From: Endomychus coccineus
Lineage: Eukaryota; Arthropoda; Insecta; Coleoptera; Endomychidae
DNA: 64,000 nucleotides
Direction of reading: 5' to 3'
NCBI GenBank assembly: GCA_958510875.1
Contig: OY294067.1
Span: forward strand, 200,200,524-200,264,523
In this document: one piece after another, positions 48,103 through 57,979 of the stretch
How positions within the stretch are numbered: position 1 is the stretch's first letter
Layout of the letters: every line of letters begins with the position of its first letter
Position numbers and translations under genes: made by a program
The notes under the pieces: generated by a model
Seen by the model: the letters and a program-made list of their open reading frames with translations, nothing else
Told to the model about the DNA's origin: nothing
Databases searched by the model: none

Positions 48103-48392
48103 TTATTTCAATAGATATGAATGAATTCCGAATGTGTATTCCGTGATTGTCACTTGTATAAATCTCCGTAATTTCGAATAAGTATAATTATTCAAATAGA
48201 TGAATCAAATTCATGCCCGTTCAAAATTGCATTTCATTCCGCTAAAACATGTTGCAAAAACAGGGGTCTGGCCAGTTAAGACACCAAACTTTGAACAGCC
48301 TTATCTATAAAAAAGGCGAACAACCAAAAAACTCCGATAACACTTGTTTAGTCCGCCGAGAGAAACTACCGGAGCGTCATGTGCGCGAATTT

Positions 48393-48394
<2 letters not shown>
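48103..48394 (+). repeat. 292-bp slice of a Gypsy LTR between the CA arrays
   Basis: Reads the same as 62072-62363 at every base I compared, over the same length and orientation. It starts and ends inside the LTR, so it is not a solo LTR. Both edges abut CA repeats directly. Confidence 0.9.
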
Positions 48395-50440
<2,046 letters not shown>

Positions 50441-50628
50441 GCAGTCATATTTCACAAAACCCATCTTGGGGTCAGAAGCTGGAGTCTCATGGCGATTTGA
50501 AAAAACCGACTTGCTGATCATTCCATCTTCCTAAACCGTGCCAGGTTACGAGAAACGGATCCATGCCCTTTTTGTCTTACTGAACGTGGAACAAGTTGGC
50601 ACATAATCATGGAATGCCAAAAGACAAA
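50441..50628 (+). pseudogene. C-terminal zinc finger of a non-LTR RT, left of the Polinton
   Basis: After a decayed lead-in, the frame reads HSIFLNRARLRETDPCPFC and then SWHIIMEC, a CxxC...H...C finger of the type found at the C-terminus of Jockey/R1-like RTs. The Polinton is inserted three codons later. The frame continues in the same phase on the other side of the TSD, at 61110. Confidence 0.6.
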
Positions 50629-51832
50629 AGTAGATATACTGGACTAGTTCTACGACAAAAACCAAGATGGCGGCCATAGGGGTGTCGGTCCTAGTTCTAC
50701 GACAAAAACCAAGATGGCGGCCATAGGGGTGTCGGTCTGGTGATAAGGATCGGTTGTTTGTAAAGAGTATACAGGGTGCGTACAAAAAGTGTGTTACATG
50801 TATAGGGTCACGTGACTATCACGAGGCAGCTGCCATCGAGTATACAGGGTGTGTACAAAAAGTGTGTCACATGTACAGGGGTCATGTGACTATCACATGA
50901 CAGCTGTCATGACGGACCTAAGGTACAGACTGCTCCGTGGAGGTGTCACCACCACGTGACAGCTGTCATGGCGGACCTAAGGTACAGATTGCTTCGTGGA
51001 GATGTCACCACCACGTGACAGCTGTCATGGTGGACCTAAGGTACAGACTGCTCCGTGGAGGTGTCACCACCACGTGACAGCTGTCATGGCGGGCCTAAGG
51101 TACAGACTGCTTCGTGGAGATGTCACCACCACGTGACAGCTGTCATGGTGGACCTAAGGTACAGATTGCTTTGTAGAGGTGTCGCCACCATATGACAGCA
51201 GTCTCATGACAGACCAAAGGTACAGACTGCTCCGTGGAGGTGTCACCACCACGTGACAGCTGTCATGGTGGGCTAAAGGTACAGGCTGCTTCGTGTAGGT
51301 GTCACCACCACATGACAGCTGTCATGGTGAGCTAATGGTACAGGCTGCTTCGTGTAGGTGTCACGTGACAGATGTCATGGTGGTCCGAAGGTACAGGCTG
51401 CTTCGTATAGGTGTCACCACCACGTGACAGCGGTCATCGAAGGTACAGATTGCTTTGTAGAGGTGTCGCCACCACGTGACAGCTGTCATGGCGAACCTAA
51501 GGTACAGATTGCGTTGTAGAGATGTCGCCACCACGTGACAACTGTCATGGTGAACCTAAGGTACAGATTGCTTCGTGGACGTGCGAAGCACCTCTACGAA
51601 GCATTCTGTACCTTTGGTTCAAAGGGTATAGACTGATACGTGGAGATGGCGCCACCAGTTCGACTCGTCCGACTCATGCGGCTCGCAAACGACTTTGATA
51701 AATGAAAGGTCTAGACTCGGAGATCATCGTATACAACGTTTCGTGCGACTTAGCACACTCGTTCTAGTTTGCGGGTGTTAATATCGATGAGGACAGTATA
51801 GCTCAAGATGAAGTGTGTGGCGGTCGAGATTC
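50629..51832. repeat. Polinton left TIR
   Basis: It has an outer 46-bp direct duplication (ctagttctacgacaaaaacc...ggtgtcggt, about 50643-50736), then two cagggtg-gtacaaaaagtgtgt units. About twelve 60-bp units follow (50895-51590). A short turn (cgtgcgaagcacctctacgaag) and a unique inner part end at cggtcgagattc, where identity with the right TIR stops. Confidence 0.95.
50895..51590. repeat. tandem ~60-bp array inside the TIR with E-box palindromes
   Basis: About twelve units of the form cacgtgacagctgtcatgg...ctaaggtacagactgct-cgtggaggtgtcacca. Each carries CACGTG and/or the palindrome acagctgt. Unit variants (gacagatgtcat, gacagcggtcatcg) are mirrored exactly in the right TIR. The array could serve as a protein-binding or origin region; this is inference. 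Confidence 0.85.
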
Positions 51833-51845
51833 TCAATAATCAGAC

Positions 51846-51975
51846 ACATGTTAAGCACGTGCTTCAACATTCAGAGACATGCTCTACTCAGACATGTATT
51901 CAGACACATGCTTCAATACTCAGACACGTGTTTAGCACGTGCTCCATCATTCATACCTATTTAACACGTATTTGA
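51846..51975. repeat. subterminal repeats inside the left TIR boundary
   Basis: Short units cagacacatg-tt-agcacgtgcttcaacattcagac, degenerate. They are the inverted counterpart of the array at 59336-59515, although the two are not part of the perfect TIR. Confidence 0.75.
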
Positions 51976-52047
51976 TACCTGATTTTGAGAGAAGCGTAGA
52001 AGTACCTAACCGCGTGATCAGACATACACAATATAACATCATCAACT

Positions 52048-52060
52048 AGTATATAAACAA
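52048..52060 (+). promoter_or_regulatory. putative TATA promoter before the ATPase gene
   Basis: tagtatataaaca lies 14 bp before the ATPase ATG (52074). The same 13 bases recur only before the penton-like gene (56931-56943), suggesting a shared element-specific promoter. Confidence 0.5.
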
Positions 52061-52073
52061 ATGCTATTAACAT

Positions 52074-52799
52074 ATGTTTCATTATGATTTCGATTCGCCT
52101 TCAGGCATGATGAAGATTGTTAAGCAAAAAGACTCGTTGAGTATTATGAACTTAGGGTCAAGCAATGAGAATGTTGAACAACCACAACGTCACAGCTCTT
52201 TGCTGCCTAATACTCTACGAACAATAATCTGTGGTCCAAGTAATTGTGGGAAAACAAATGTGATGTTATCTCTATTGTTAGATGCAAACGGTCTGAAATT
52301 TGAAAACGTGTACATATATTCAAAGTCTTTACACCAACCAAAATACCAGTTACTAAAGGAGACATTGAAGAAAATTGAGGGGCTTGGATATTTTCCTTGT
52401 ACCGAAAGTGATGAGGTCATAGACCCCACAGAAGCGAGGCCTAATTCAATCATAATATTCGATGACGTGATGTTTGAGAAACAGGAGAAAATTCATGCTT
52501 ATTTTTCAAGAGGGAGACACAACTCAATTGATAGTTTCTATCTTTGCCAGTCTTTTGCTAAATGTCCAAAACATGGATTGCGCGATAATGCCAATTGCTT
52601 GATTATTTTCAAACAGGATGAGCTCAATTTGAAACATATATTCACCGATCATGTAAGTACCGACATGTCACTCGAAAAATTCAAAGAGATATGTAGCGTA
52701 TGTTGGAAAGATAAATATGGATTCCTTATGATAAACAAAGACTGTGATATGAACAAAGGACGTTATCGCAAAGGTTTTGATAGTTATATATACATCTAA
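52074..52799 (+). CDS. Polinton genome-packaging ATPase (FtsK/HerA type)
   Basis: 241 residues from an ATG. Walker A is GPSNCGKT (residues 54-61) and Walker B is SIIIFDD (125-131). A downstream QSFAKCPK segment lies at the sensor position and an FKQDELNLKHIF region follows. Length and motif order match the A32/FtsK-HerA packaging ATPases of Polintons, adintoviruses and related DNA viruses, which pump the genome into the preformed capsid. It is the first gene of a plus-strand block and follows a tatataaa box. No frame break. It is one of the best-conserved proteins for classifying this element. Confidence 0.93.
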   Translation: MFHYDFDSPSGMMKIVKQKDSLSIMNLGSSNENVEQPQRHSSLLPNTLRTIICGPSNCGKTNVMLSLLLDANGLKFENVYIYSKSLHQPKYQLLKETLKKIEGLGYFPCTESDEVIDPTEARPNSIIIFDDVMFEKQEKIHAYFSRGRHNSIDSFYLCQSFAKCPKHGLRDNANCLIIFKQDELNLKHIFTDHVSTDMSLEKFKEICSVCWKDKYGFLMINKDCDMNKGRYRKGFDSYIYI

Positions 52800-52841
52800 C
52801 ATGTATATATACTTTCATTTGAAATAGACAACCCGCTCAGC

Positions 52842-53906
52842 ATGGACGTGGGTGTGAGTAACATGCTTAAAGAAAAACAACAATTGAAGAAAAAAATTTG
52901 GGAGTTAGCAAACGTTGTGAGGAAAAAATATATGGCTGTGAAATTGGGTAAAGCTGAAAATGATGAGATTCTAGATAATATGTTCAGGAATGTATCTAAA
53001 CCTCTGGAGGAAATTGCGAAAAATGCTGAAATAATCAAACAAAATTCGTTGGTTAAACCTAAAAGTATTGTTTCTACAGCAACACAAATGGAGAACATAC
53101 CAATCCCAAATATTGTAACTGAAGGGGAAGAGTTCGTATATAACCCCCAAAATACTGAGGAGGATGTGTTTACCCTCGAACCTACTATCGATCAGATTCG
53201 TGAAGAATTCAGAAAACATAAGAAAGATAATGCAGAGGCTACAGAGGAGTTTCTGCAACAATACCCCACATTAGCACGTTATTACTTGGAAGGATTCCTA
53301 TTGGATGATGATGTCAAGAAATACGATGATAGAATGGGATTGCAATATAATTCAACTTTAGACAAATGGTTCATGGGTAATCAACCTATAGAAATTGATA
53401 GTGAGAGTAATATAATTATCAAGGGTACTCCGTTCAAGGGTACCACAGGACTGTATAATTTGATATTTTACAGAGATGTTCTACCTGATACTTACACTGT
53501 GGAAGATGGGAAAAATTACAGTCAAATGATGGAAATGACTAGTGCCCATAGACGTAATAACGATCCAGCTGATCGAATAAGAAACATTGTAAAATACAAA
53601 AATGTACTGAAACCTTTGATTAATTCCATGAAAAAACCCAGAGCCAAAACATACACTGGAAGTGCATATATCAAAAATGATATGCTTGAATATAACGAGA
53701 AACCTATCGAATATGTTTATTGGGATGACGTTAACGAAATTGTGGATAGACTGAGACTTCTTGTTGCATCCTCGCATGCAGGTAACCATAATCATCACAA
53801 CGAGATAATCTCTATAATAGAAGAATTGATAGAGGCAGGGGTAATTGAACAAAAACCAGGTGTAAGACAAATTCATCACAGTTATAAAGATGGTTTCAAT
53901 GGATAA
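52842..53906 (+). CDS. Polinton DUF8207-like protein
   Basis: 354 residues. The N-terminus (1-60) is a basic coiled coil (MLKEKQQLKKKIWELANVV). The middle has VFTLEPTIDQIREEFRK and TPFKGTTGLYNLIFYRDV-like residues followed by DTYTVEDGKNYSQMMEMTSAHRR. The C-terminus ends YWDDVNEIVDRLRLLVASS and EIISIIEELIEAGVI. Proteins with this middle and C-terminal block are common, function-unknown companions of arthropod and cnidarian Polinton-like elements. Its position between ATPase and fibre genes suggests a structural or assembly role, which is inference. It overlaps the next ORF by 17 nt. Confidence 0.82.
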   Translation: MDVGVSNMLKEKQQLKKKIWELANVVRKKYMAVKLGKAENDEILDNMFRNVSKPLEEIAKNAEIIKQNSLVKPKSIVSTATQMENIPIPNIVTEGEEFVYNPQNTEEDVFTLEPTIDQIREEFRKHKKDNAEATEEFLQQYPTLARYYLEGFLLDDDVKKYDDRMGLQYNSTLDKWFMGNQPIEIDSESNIIIKGTPFKGTTGLYNLIFYRDVLPDTYTVEDGKNYSQMMEMTSAHRRNNDPADRIRNIVKYKNVLKPLINSMKKPRAKTYTGSAYIKNDMLEYNEKPIEYVYWDDVNEIVDRLRLLVASSHAGNHNHHNEIISIIEELIEAGVIEQKPGVRQIHHSYKDGFNG

Positions 53907-54543
53907 GTTTGGCAGAGCCTCCTCTTCCATGTGGATATATGATACAAATGTATTTACTAATAATTTCAAACAAGTTCACGGACAAGGATTATTCCTAACG
54001 AGCGATGGAAGTTATGATATGGAAAATCGTAGATTGTGCAACGTAAAATCACCGAATGATGATGGAGATGTTGCAAATAAAGTATATGTTGATAAATTAA
54101 CACACAAACTGAATCTGAAAACGGAAACCAGTCTTAAAGATACCTTCAATGTTAGGGTTGATAATTTAATCAAAGATATCAACAAGGATCTGGATGAACA
54201 TAAATTAACGAATGAGAAGGTTATTCTCAACATTGATAAACATCTGATGGACATTCAGAATAAATATAATGGAATGGGGATCTATATAAAATCAGAGTAT
54301 AAAACAATCAGTGATAGTGTGAGGGAAAACAGAAATGAATTGAAAGAGATCAATAACACATTTAACAGTGTGAACATGCGTCTAAATGACATTACTAGTA
54401 AAGTGGAGGCGTTAGAACGACGGATGACATCTGTGGAACCTTCTAAGAAGAGACCCTCATCATCCACAACAACAAAGCAGGGCTCTGTGAAACGTATATC
54501 TCCAAATCCTGTGAATATACCCAAAAAATTAATTCTACACTAG
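53890..54543 (+). CDS. fibre-like trimeric coiled-coil protein
   Basis: 217 residues from 53890 (M4 at 53899 is an equally good start). Residues 30-70 contain GLFLTSDGSYDMENRRLC, then NVKSPNDDGDVANKVYVD. The pattern D-M-x-N-x-R-L-x-N-V-x-x-P-x-D-D-x-D-x-x-x-K-x-Y-V-D is like the repeat that precedes coiled coils in phage and viral tail-fibre proteins. Residues 75-185 form long heptads (INNTFNSVNMRLNDITSKVEALERRM). The tail is Ser/Thr/Lys-rich. I infer a trimeric spike or fibre on the virion. The gene is intact and lies 17 bp before integrase. Confidence 0.68.
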   Translation: MVSMDKFGRASSSMWIYDTNVFTNNFKQVHGQGLFLTSDGSYDMENRRLCNVKSPNDDGDVANKVYVDKLTHKLNLKTETSLKDTFNVRVDNLIKDINKDLDEHKLTNEKVILNIDKHLMDIQNKYNGMGIYIKSEYKTISDSVRENRNELKEINNTFNSVNMRLNDITSKVEALERRMTSVEPSKKRPSSSTTTKQGSVKRISPNPVNIPKKLILH

Positions 54544-54560
54544 ATTTCCACATTGATAAG

Positions 54561-55484
54561 ATGAGTAGAGAACAAGTTGTGCATGAGCTTCATAAGCCGA
54601 GTAGGAAGAATTTCAAACGACGCAGAACAATCATAAAAGGTTTGGATGATTTGTGGCAAATGGATCTGGCTGAAATGGGTAATTACGCTCGTGAAAATAG
54701 AGGATTCAAATACATTTTGGTTATGATCGATTGTTTCTCGAAATTTCTATGGACACGCCCGCTGAAAACGAAATCAGCCGAAGAGGTTCGGAAAGCGGTC
54801 GGTTCTATATTGCTAGAAGGACATCGTAAGCCTAGGAATCTGCAAAGCGATCAGGGAAAAGAATTCTTCAATAAACACTTTAACGATCTAATGAAGAAAC
54901 ATAATATCAATCATTATAATACGTATAGTGTGAAAAAAGCAGCCATTGCTGAACGTGTCATTCGAACATTAAAAGAAGCGCTCTACAAACATTTCAGTCT
55001 TAGCGGGAAATACAAATGGCTTGATATACTTGAAGAAACCACAGAAAAATATAATAAACGTAAACATAGTACTATAAATATGGCTCCAATAAAAGTGACG
55101 AAACAGATTGAGAGCGAGATATTGAAGCGATCCTACTCACACATCAAGTTAGCTCTGCCTCACAAATACAACGTTGGAGATGTGGTACGAATAAGTAAGG
55201 CTAAACATATATTTGAGAAGGGATTTACGCCCAATTGGAGTACGGAATTATTTAAAATCATCAAAGTAAAAATTACCAACCCGATCACATATCTACTAGA
55301 AGATATGACCAACGCACCAATCAGCGGCTGTTTCTACGAGGAAGAATTACAGAAAACAAAACAACCCGATGTGTATTTAGTCGAAAAAATATTACGAAAG
55401 AGGAGGGGTCAACAGTATGTGAAATGGTTGGGTCTAGATAATAATCACAACAGTTGGATCAATAATTCGGATCTCGTTCAATGA
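54561..55484 (+). CDS. Polinton retroviral-type integrase with chromodomain
   Basis: 307 residues from an ATG. The DDE core has WQMDLAEM (D35), LQSDQGKEF (D97) and AAIAERVIRTLKEAL (E131), with KYNKRKHSTINMAP just after. An SH3-like region follows (YNVGDVVRISK, FEKGFTPNWSTELFKI). A C-terminal chromodomain is visible at about 271-307 (YLVEKILRKRRGQQYVKWLG... SWINNSDLV). This enzyme inserts the element and makes the 6-bp TSD seen at its ends. The N-terminal zinc domain appears reduced: the protein starts close to the core with a basic stretch. The reading frame and catalytic residues are intact. Confidence 0.95.
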   Translation: MSREQVVHELHKPSRKNFKRRRTIIKGLDDLWQMDLAEMGNYARENRGFKYILVMIDCFSKFLWTRPLKTKSAEEVRKAVGSILLEGHRKPRNLQSDQGKEFFNKHFNDLMKKHNINHYNTYSVKKAAIAERVIRTLKEALYKHFSLSGKYKWLDILEETTEKYNKRKHSTINMAPIKVTKQIESEILKRSYSHIKLALPHKYNVGDVVRISKAKHIFEKGFTPNWSTELFKIIKVKITNPITYLLEDMTNAPISGCFYEEELQKTKQPDVYLVEKILRKRRGQQYVKWLGLDNNHNSWINNSDLVQ

Positions 55485-55763
55485 ACCCATCATTAACCAT
55501 TTGGAGATTATTAGGAACAAACAAATAGCTTGAATATTATTGACTCGAGGGTATGGTTATTATAATAGAACAAAATTCCGTGAATATGAGGGTGAATCAA
55601 GAGTGAAGATTATAATATTTGAAACATATATTGTTAAGATTATACTTAAGTCTTTTGTATTGAGAAAATTTTGAAATTAATAAAAAATATTATTTTGAGA
55701 TCTTTGGTCTTCCTCCCTCCCCTCGTTAAATAACGGTGCAATCTTGAATTTTCATCAGTCTGT
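55485..55763. other. intergenic gap in the Polinton
   Basis: About 280 bp with an aataaa at about 55678 and a T/A-rich stretch that may serve as polyadenylation signal for the upstream gene group. Nothing else was seen. Confidence 0.4.
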
Positions 55764-56547
55764 ATGGAAGCGTACGTAGGAGAAGGTGTTCTCAATACGC
55801 TTATAAACAAGCTCCCGTTTGAACTTCATATTCCTGGTTATCAATTCTGTGGTCCCGGGTACAAAATTAGAAGAACGGTTGAGAAGAGGAGATTCAGGTA
55901 TCAATCCACTCGATAAAGCTTGCCGCCAACACGATATTTCATATCTGCGAAACGCTAGTTTGGAAGGACGTCACGAGGCGGATAAAATATTAGAGAACGC
56001 TGCTTGGCAACGTGTCAAATCTAAAGACACAAAATTTGGAGAAAGGGTTGCCGCTTTCGGTGTAAATAAAATTATGAAGGCAAAGAGGAAATTGGGGATG
56101 GGTATGAGAAAGAAGGTTGGGTTCGGAAGTGCAATTGTCGATGGGGTGAGAAAAGTTATGAAGAATAAGTTTGACTCATCCAATCTGAAGAAAACATCCC
56201 AAACAGCGTTGAAAGTTGCACAAAAACAATTCAAAAAAGCAGGTGGTCGGAAAAATGTTCGGTTACCAAGAGTAATTCCTATTCCAAAGACTGGAGGATT
56301 TCTACCATTTTTAATACCTCTGTTTGCCGGCTTATCAGCTGCTGGAGCATTGGCGGGAGGTGGTGCAGGCATCGCTAAGGCCGTCAACGACAGCAAAGCA
56401 GCTCGGAAAACCTTGGAGGAAACGGAAAGACATAATAAAACAATGGAAGCTATAGCTTTGGGAAAACAAGGATCTGGTCTATATTTGAAAAAGTATCGCA
56501 AAGGTCTTGGTCTATATTTAAATAAACATCCAAAAAACTGTCAGTAA
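55764..56547 (+). CDS. PLA2-domain virion protein, frame-shifted
   Basis: An ATG at 55764 opens a frame (MEAYVGEGVLNTL...) that includes the calcium-loop-like FCGPG. It leaves frame at about 55858, and the next frame continues KLEERLRRGDSG, then LDKACRQHDISY with the His-Asp pair of secreted-type phospholipase A2. Parvovirus-like PLA2 domains occur in Polinton/adintovirus proteins and serve in membrane escape. After it come a basic region (KAKRKLGMGMRKK), a glycine-rich hydrophobic segment (GGFLPFLIPLFAGLSAAGALAGG) and a repeated GLYL-K motif at the C-terminus. The break falls exactly inside the PLA2 motif. It could be a mutation, a sequencing error or a programmed shift. Confidence 0.8.
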
Positions 56548-56918
56548 ACCTACCCAGAAGACCTCTGACCGATCTCGATCTACGAAAACTAGCAAAAGCT
56601 CTGAAAATTCCCCATTTTAGAGGAGTATTTATGCGTGATGAACTGCCATCCAACGGACCATGGAAAAACGAGCGTGGAATAGTTAATTTAGATAGCTCGG
56701 ACAATGGAGGCACTCACTGGGTTGGGTTTAATAAAGTCGGTGATACAGTTTTATATTATGATAGTTTTGGCAATTTACGCCCCCCTCGCGAACTAGTGGA
56801 TTATTTCAAAAAGTGTAAGATATTATTCAATCACGATAATTTTCAACAATATAACACTTATAATTGTGGTCAGTTATGTTTAGATTTCCTCTCTAACTCT
56901 TCAGTTGTGCTCGACTAA
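56526..56918 (+). CDS. adenovirus-type cysteine protease, start unclear
   Basis: The first ATG is at 56631 (95 residues), but the same frame is open from 56526 and the upstream part (LTDLDLRKLAKALKIPHFRGVF) looks like the conserved N-terminus of this family. From the ATG, the catalytic residues are H29 (THWVG), D44 (YYDSFG), Q72/Q73 and C79 (YNCGQLCLDF). It would mature virion proteins. No ATG exists between the TAA at 56523-56525 and 56631. Expression may therefore involve a shift from the overlapping PLA2 ORF (which ends at 56547), a non-AUG start, or a lost start. Confidence 0.82.
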   Translation, partial: TSKKLSVNLPRRPLTDLDLRKLAKALKIPHFRGVFMRDELPSNGPWKNERGIVNLDSSDNGGTHWVGFNKVGDTVLYYDSFGNLRPPRELVDYFKKCKILFNHDNFQQYNTYNCGQLCLDFLSNSSVVLD

Positions 56919-56930
56919 CCCTGCATTTAT

Positions 56931-56943
56931 TAGTATATAAACA
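56931..56943 (+). promoter_or_regulatory. putative TATA promoter before the capsid genes
   Basis: tagtatataaaca, identical to 52048-52060. The penton-like ATG is at 56970. It marks the start of the capsid gene group. Confidence 0.5.
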
Positions 56944-56969
56944 GATTGTTGGTAAAGTTTTCATCAATC

Positions 56970-57713
56970 ATGTCTCAGACGTTCACTATCACGGGTAAGA
57001 GCTCCCGCTTATCTGTAGATTTCCACCCACCTATAGAACTAGATCCTCATTCATATTATTCTATCGCACTTGTTGGCTTGCATACGTACAATAGCATTCC
57101 GAACATTGAAGAAGGTTTTAATAAATTTTATTATAAAAATGTGAAGGGTGAGGAAGAAGTAGTAACTATACCTACGGGGTCCTACGAGTTGACAGACATC
57201 GAGGATTTCATACAAAGTGCAGTTTGTGGGATAGGAGTGAAGCAAGAAGAACGTGACCGGAAATTATCAATAAAATCTAACAACAACACTCTACACACAG
57301 AGCTGAAGAGTGATTTTGAAGTGAATTTTATTCCTAAAGATAGTATAAGCGAACTGTTGGGATTCAGCAAAAAGAAATTGACATCTCGTGAACTACACGT
57401 ATCTGATCGACCTATAAACATAATCAAAGTTCAAACTATACGTGTCGAGTGTAACTTAACCGCAGGAGCATATTATAACAATAAGATAGCTCATACGATA
57501 TATGAGTTCTCACCTCTTGTACCACCTGGGTTTTCCATTGATATAGAGCCGAAGAATCTTATTTATCTACCGGTCATCAGCAAGACGTCCTTCGATAACA
57601 TCACACTGAATATTTTAGATCAGAATTGGAAACGGGTAAATTTTCGTGGAGAAGAAATTATTATACGGTTGGAGTTGAAAAAGACTGCTAGGGATTATGG
57701 CTTCCAACAATAA
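56970..57713 (+). CDS. Polinton minor capsid (penton-like) protein
   Basis: 247 residues from the ATG at 56970 (MSQTFTITGKSS); an open TTG at 56946 is not needed. Features are LSVDFHPPIELDPHSYYSIALVGLHTYNSIPNI, then PTGSYELTDIEDFI and a C-terminal block YNNKIAHTIYEFSPLVPPGFSIDIEP... IIIRLELKK. This is the single-jelly-roll minor capsid protein of Polintons and adintoviruses, equivalent to adenovirus penton base, expected at the five-fold vertices. Intact, directly downstream of the TATA-like motif and upstream of the major capsid gene. Confidence 0.88.
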   Translation: MSQTFTITGKSSRLSVDFHPPIELDPHSYYSIALVGLHTYNSIPNIEEGFNKFYYKNVKGEEEVVTIPTGSYELTDIEDFIQSAVCGIGVKQEERDRKLSIKSNNNTLHTELKSDFEVNFIPKDSISELLGFSKKKLTSRELHVSDRPINIIKVQTIRVECNLTAGAYYNNKIAHTIYEFSPLVPPGFSIDIEPKNLIYLPVISKTSFDNITLNILDQNWKRVNFRGEEIIIRLELKKTARDYGFQQ

Positions 57714-57745
57714 ATAATAATCCAATACTCACCACCACTCATTAT

Positions 57746-57979
57746 ATGAAAAGAATTCATCTGGGAAGGTTGTTGTTGCAGTACACATCACTTGAGAACA
57801 TGGGTTTAGATTTCAGAAATAAAAGACATCCCCATAGTGGTCATCAGTCATTATCTACAACGAGCTCGAAGGAGAAGGTTGCTACTGCAGCATTATCATT
57901 GGAGAATATTAATTTTTTGAAGTTCCTTGGTTACAATGTCAGAAAAACTTCAAATATTCAACGAGCCAAACTTCATTGA
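57746..57979 (+). CDS. small Polinton protein upstream of MCP
   Basis: 77 residues from an ATG, overlapping the MCP start by 44 nt in another frame. The C-terminus LSLENINFLKFLGYNV resembles the conserved end of small proteins that precede the major capsid gene in related elements. It is basic (MKRIHLGR, RNKRHPHSGH). It may be a small capsid or core component; function unknown. Confidence 0.55.
   Translation: MKRIHLGRLLLQYTSLENMGLDFRNKRHPHSGHQSLSTTSSKEKVATAALSLENINFLKFLGYNVRKTSNIQRAKLH

Noticed and set aside
50895..51590. CRISPR-like array (60-bp units)
   Set aside because: Units are contiguous tandem repeats without unique spacers, mirrored in the opposite TIR of a eukaryotic element.
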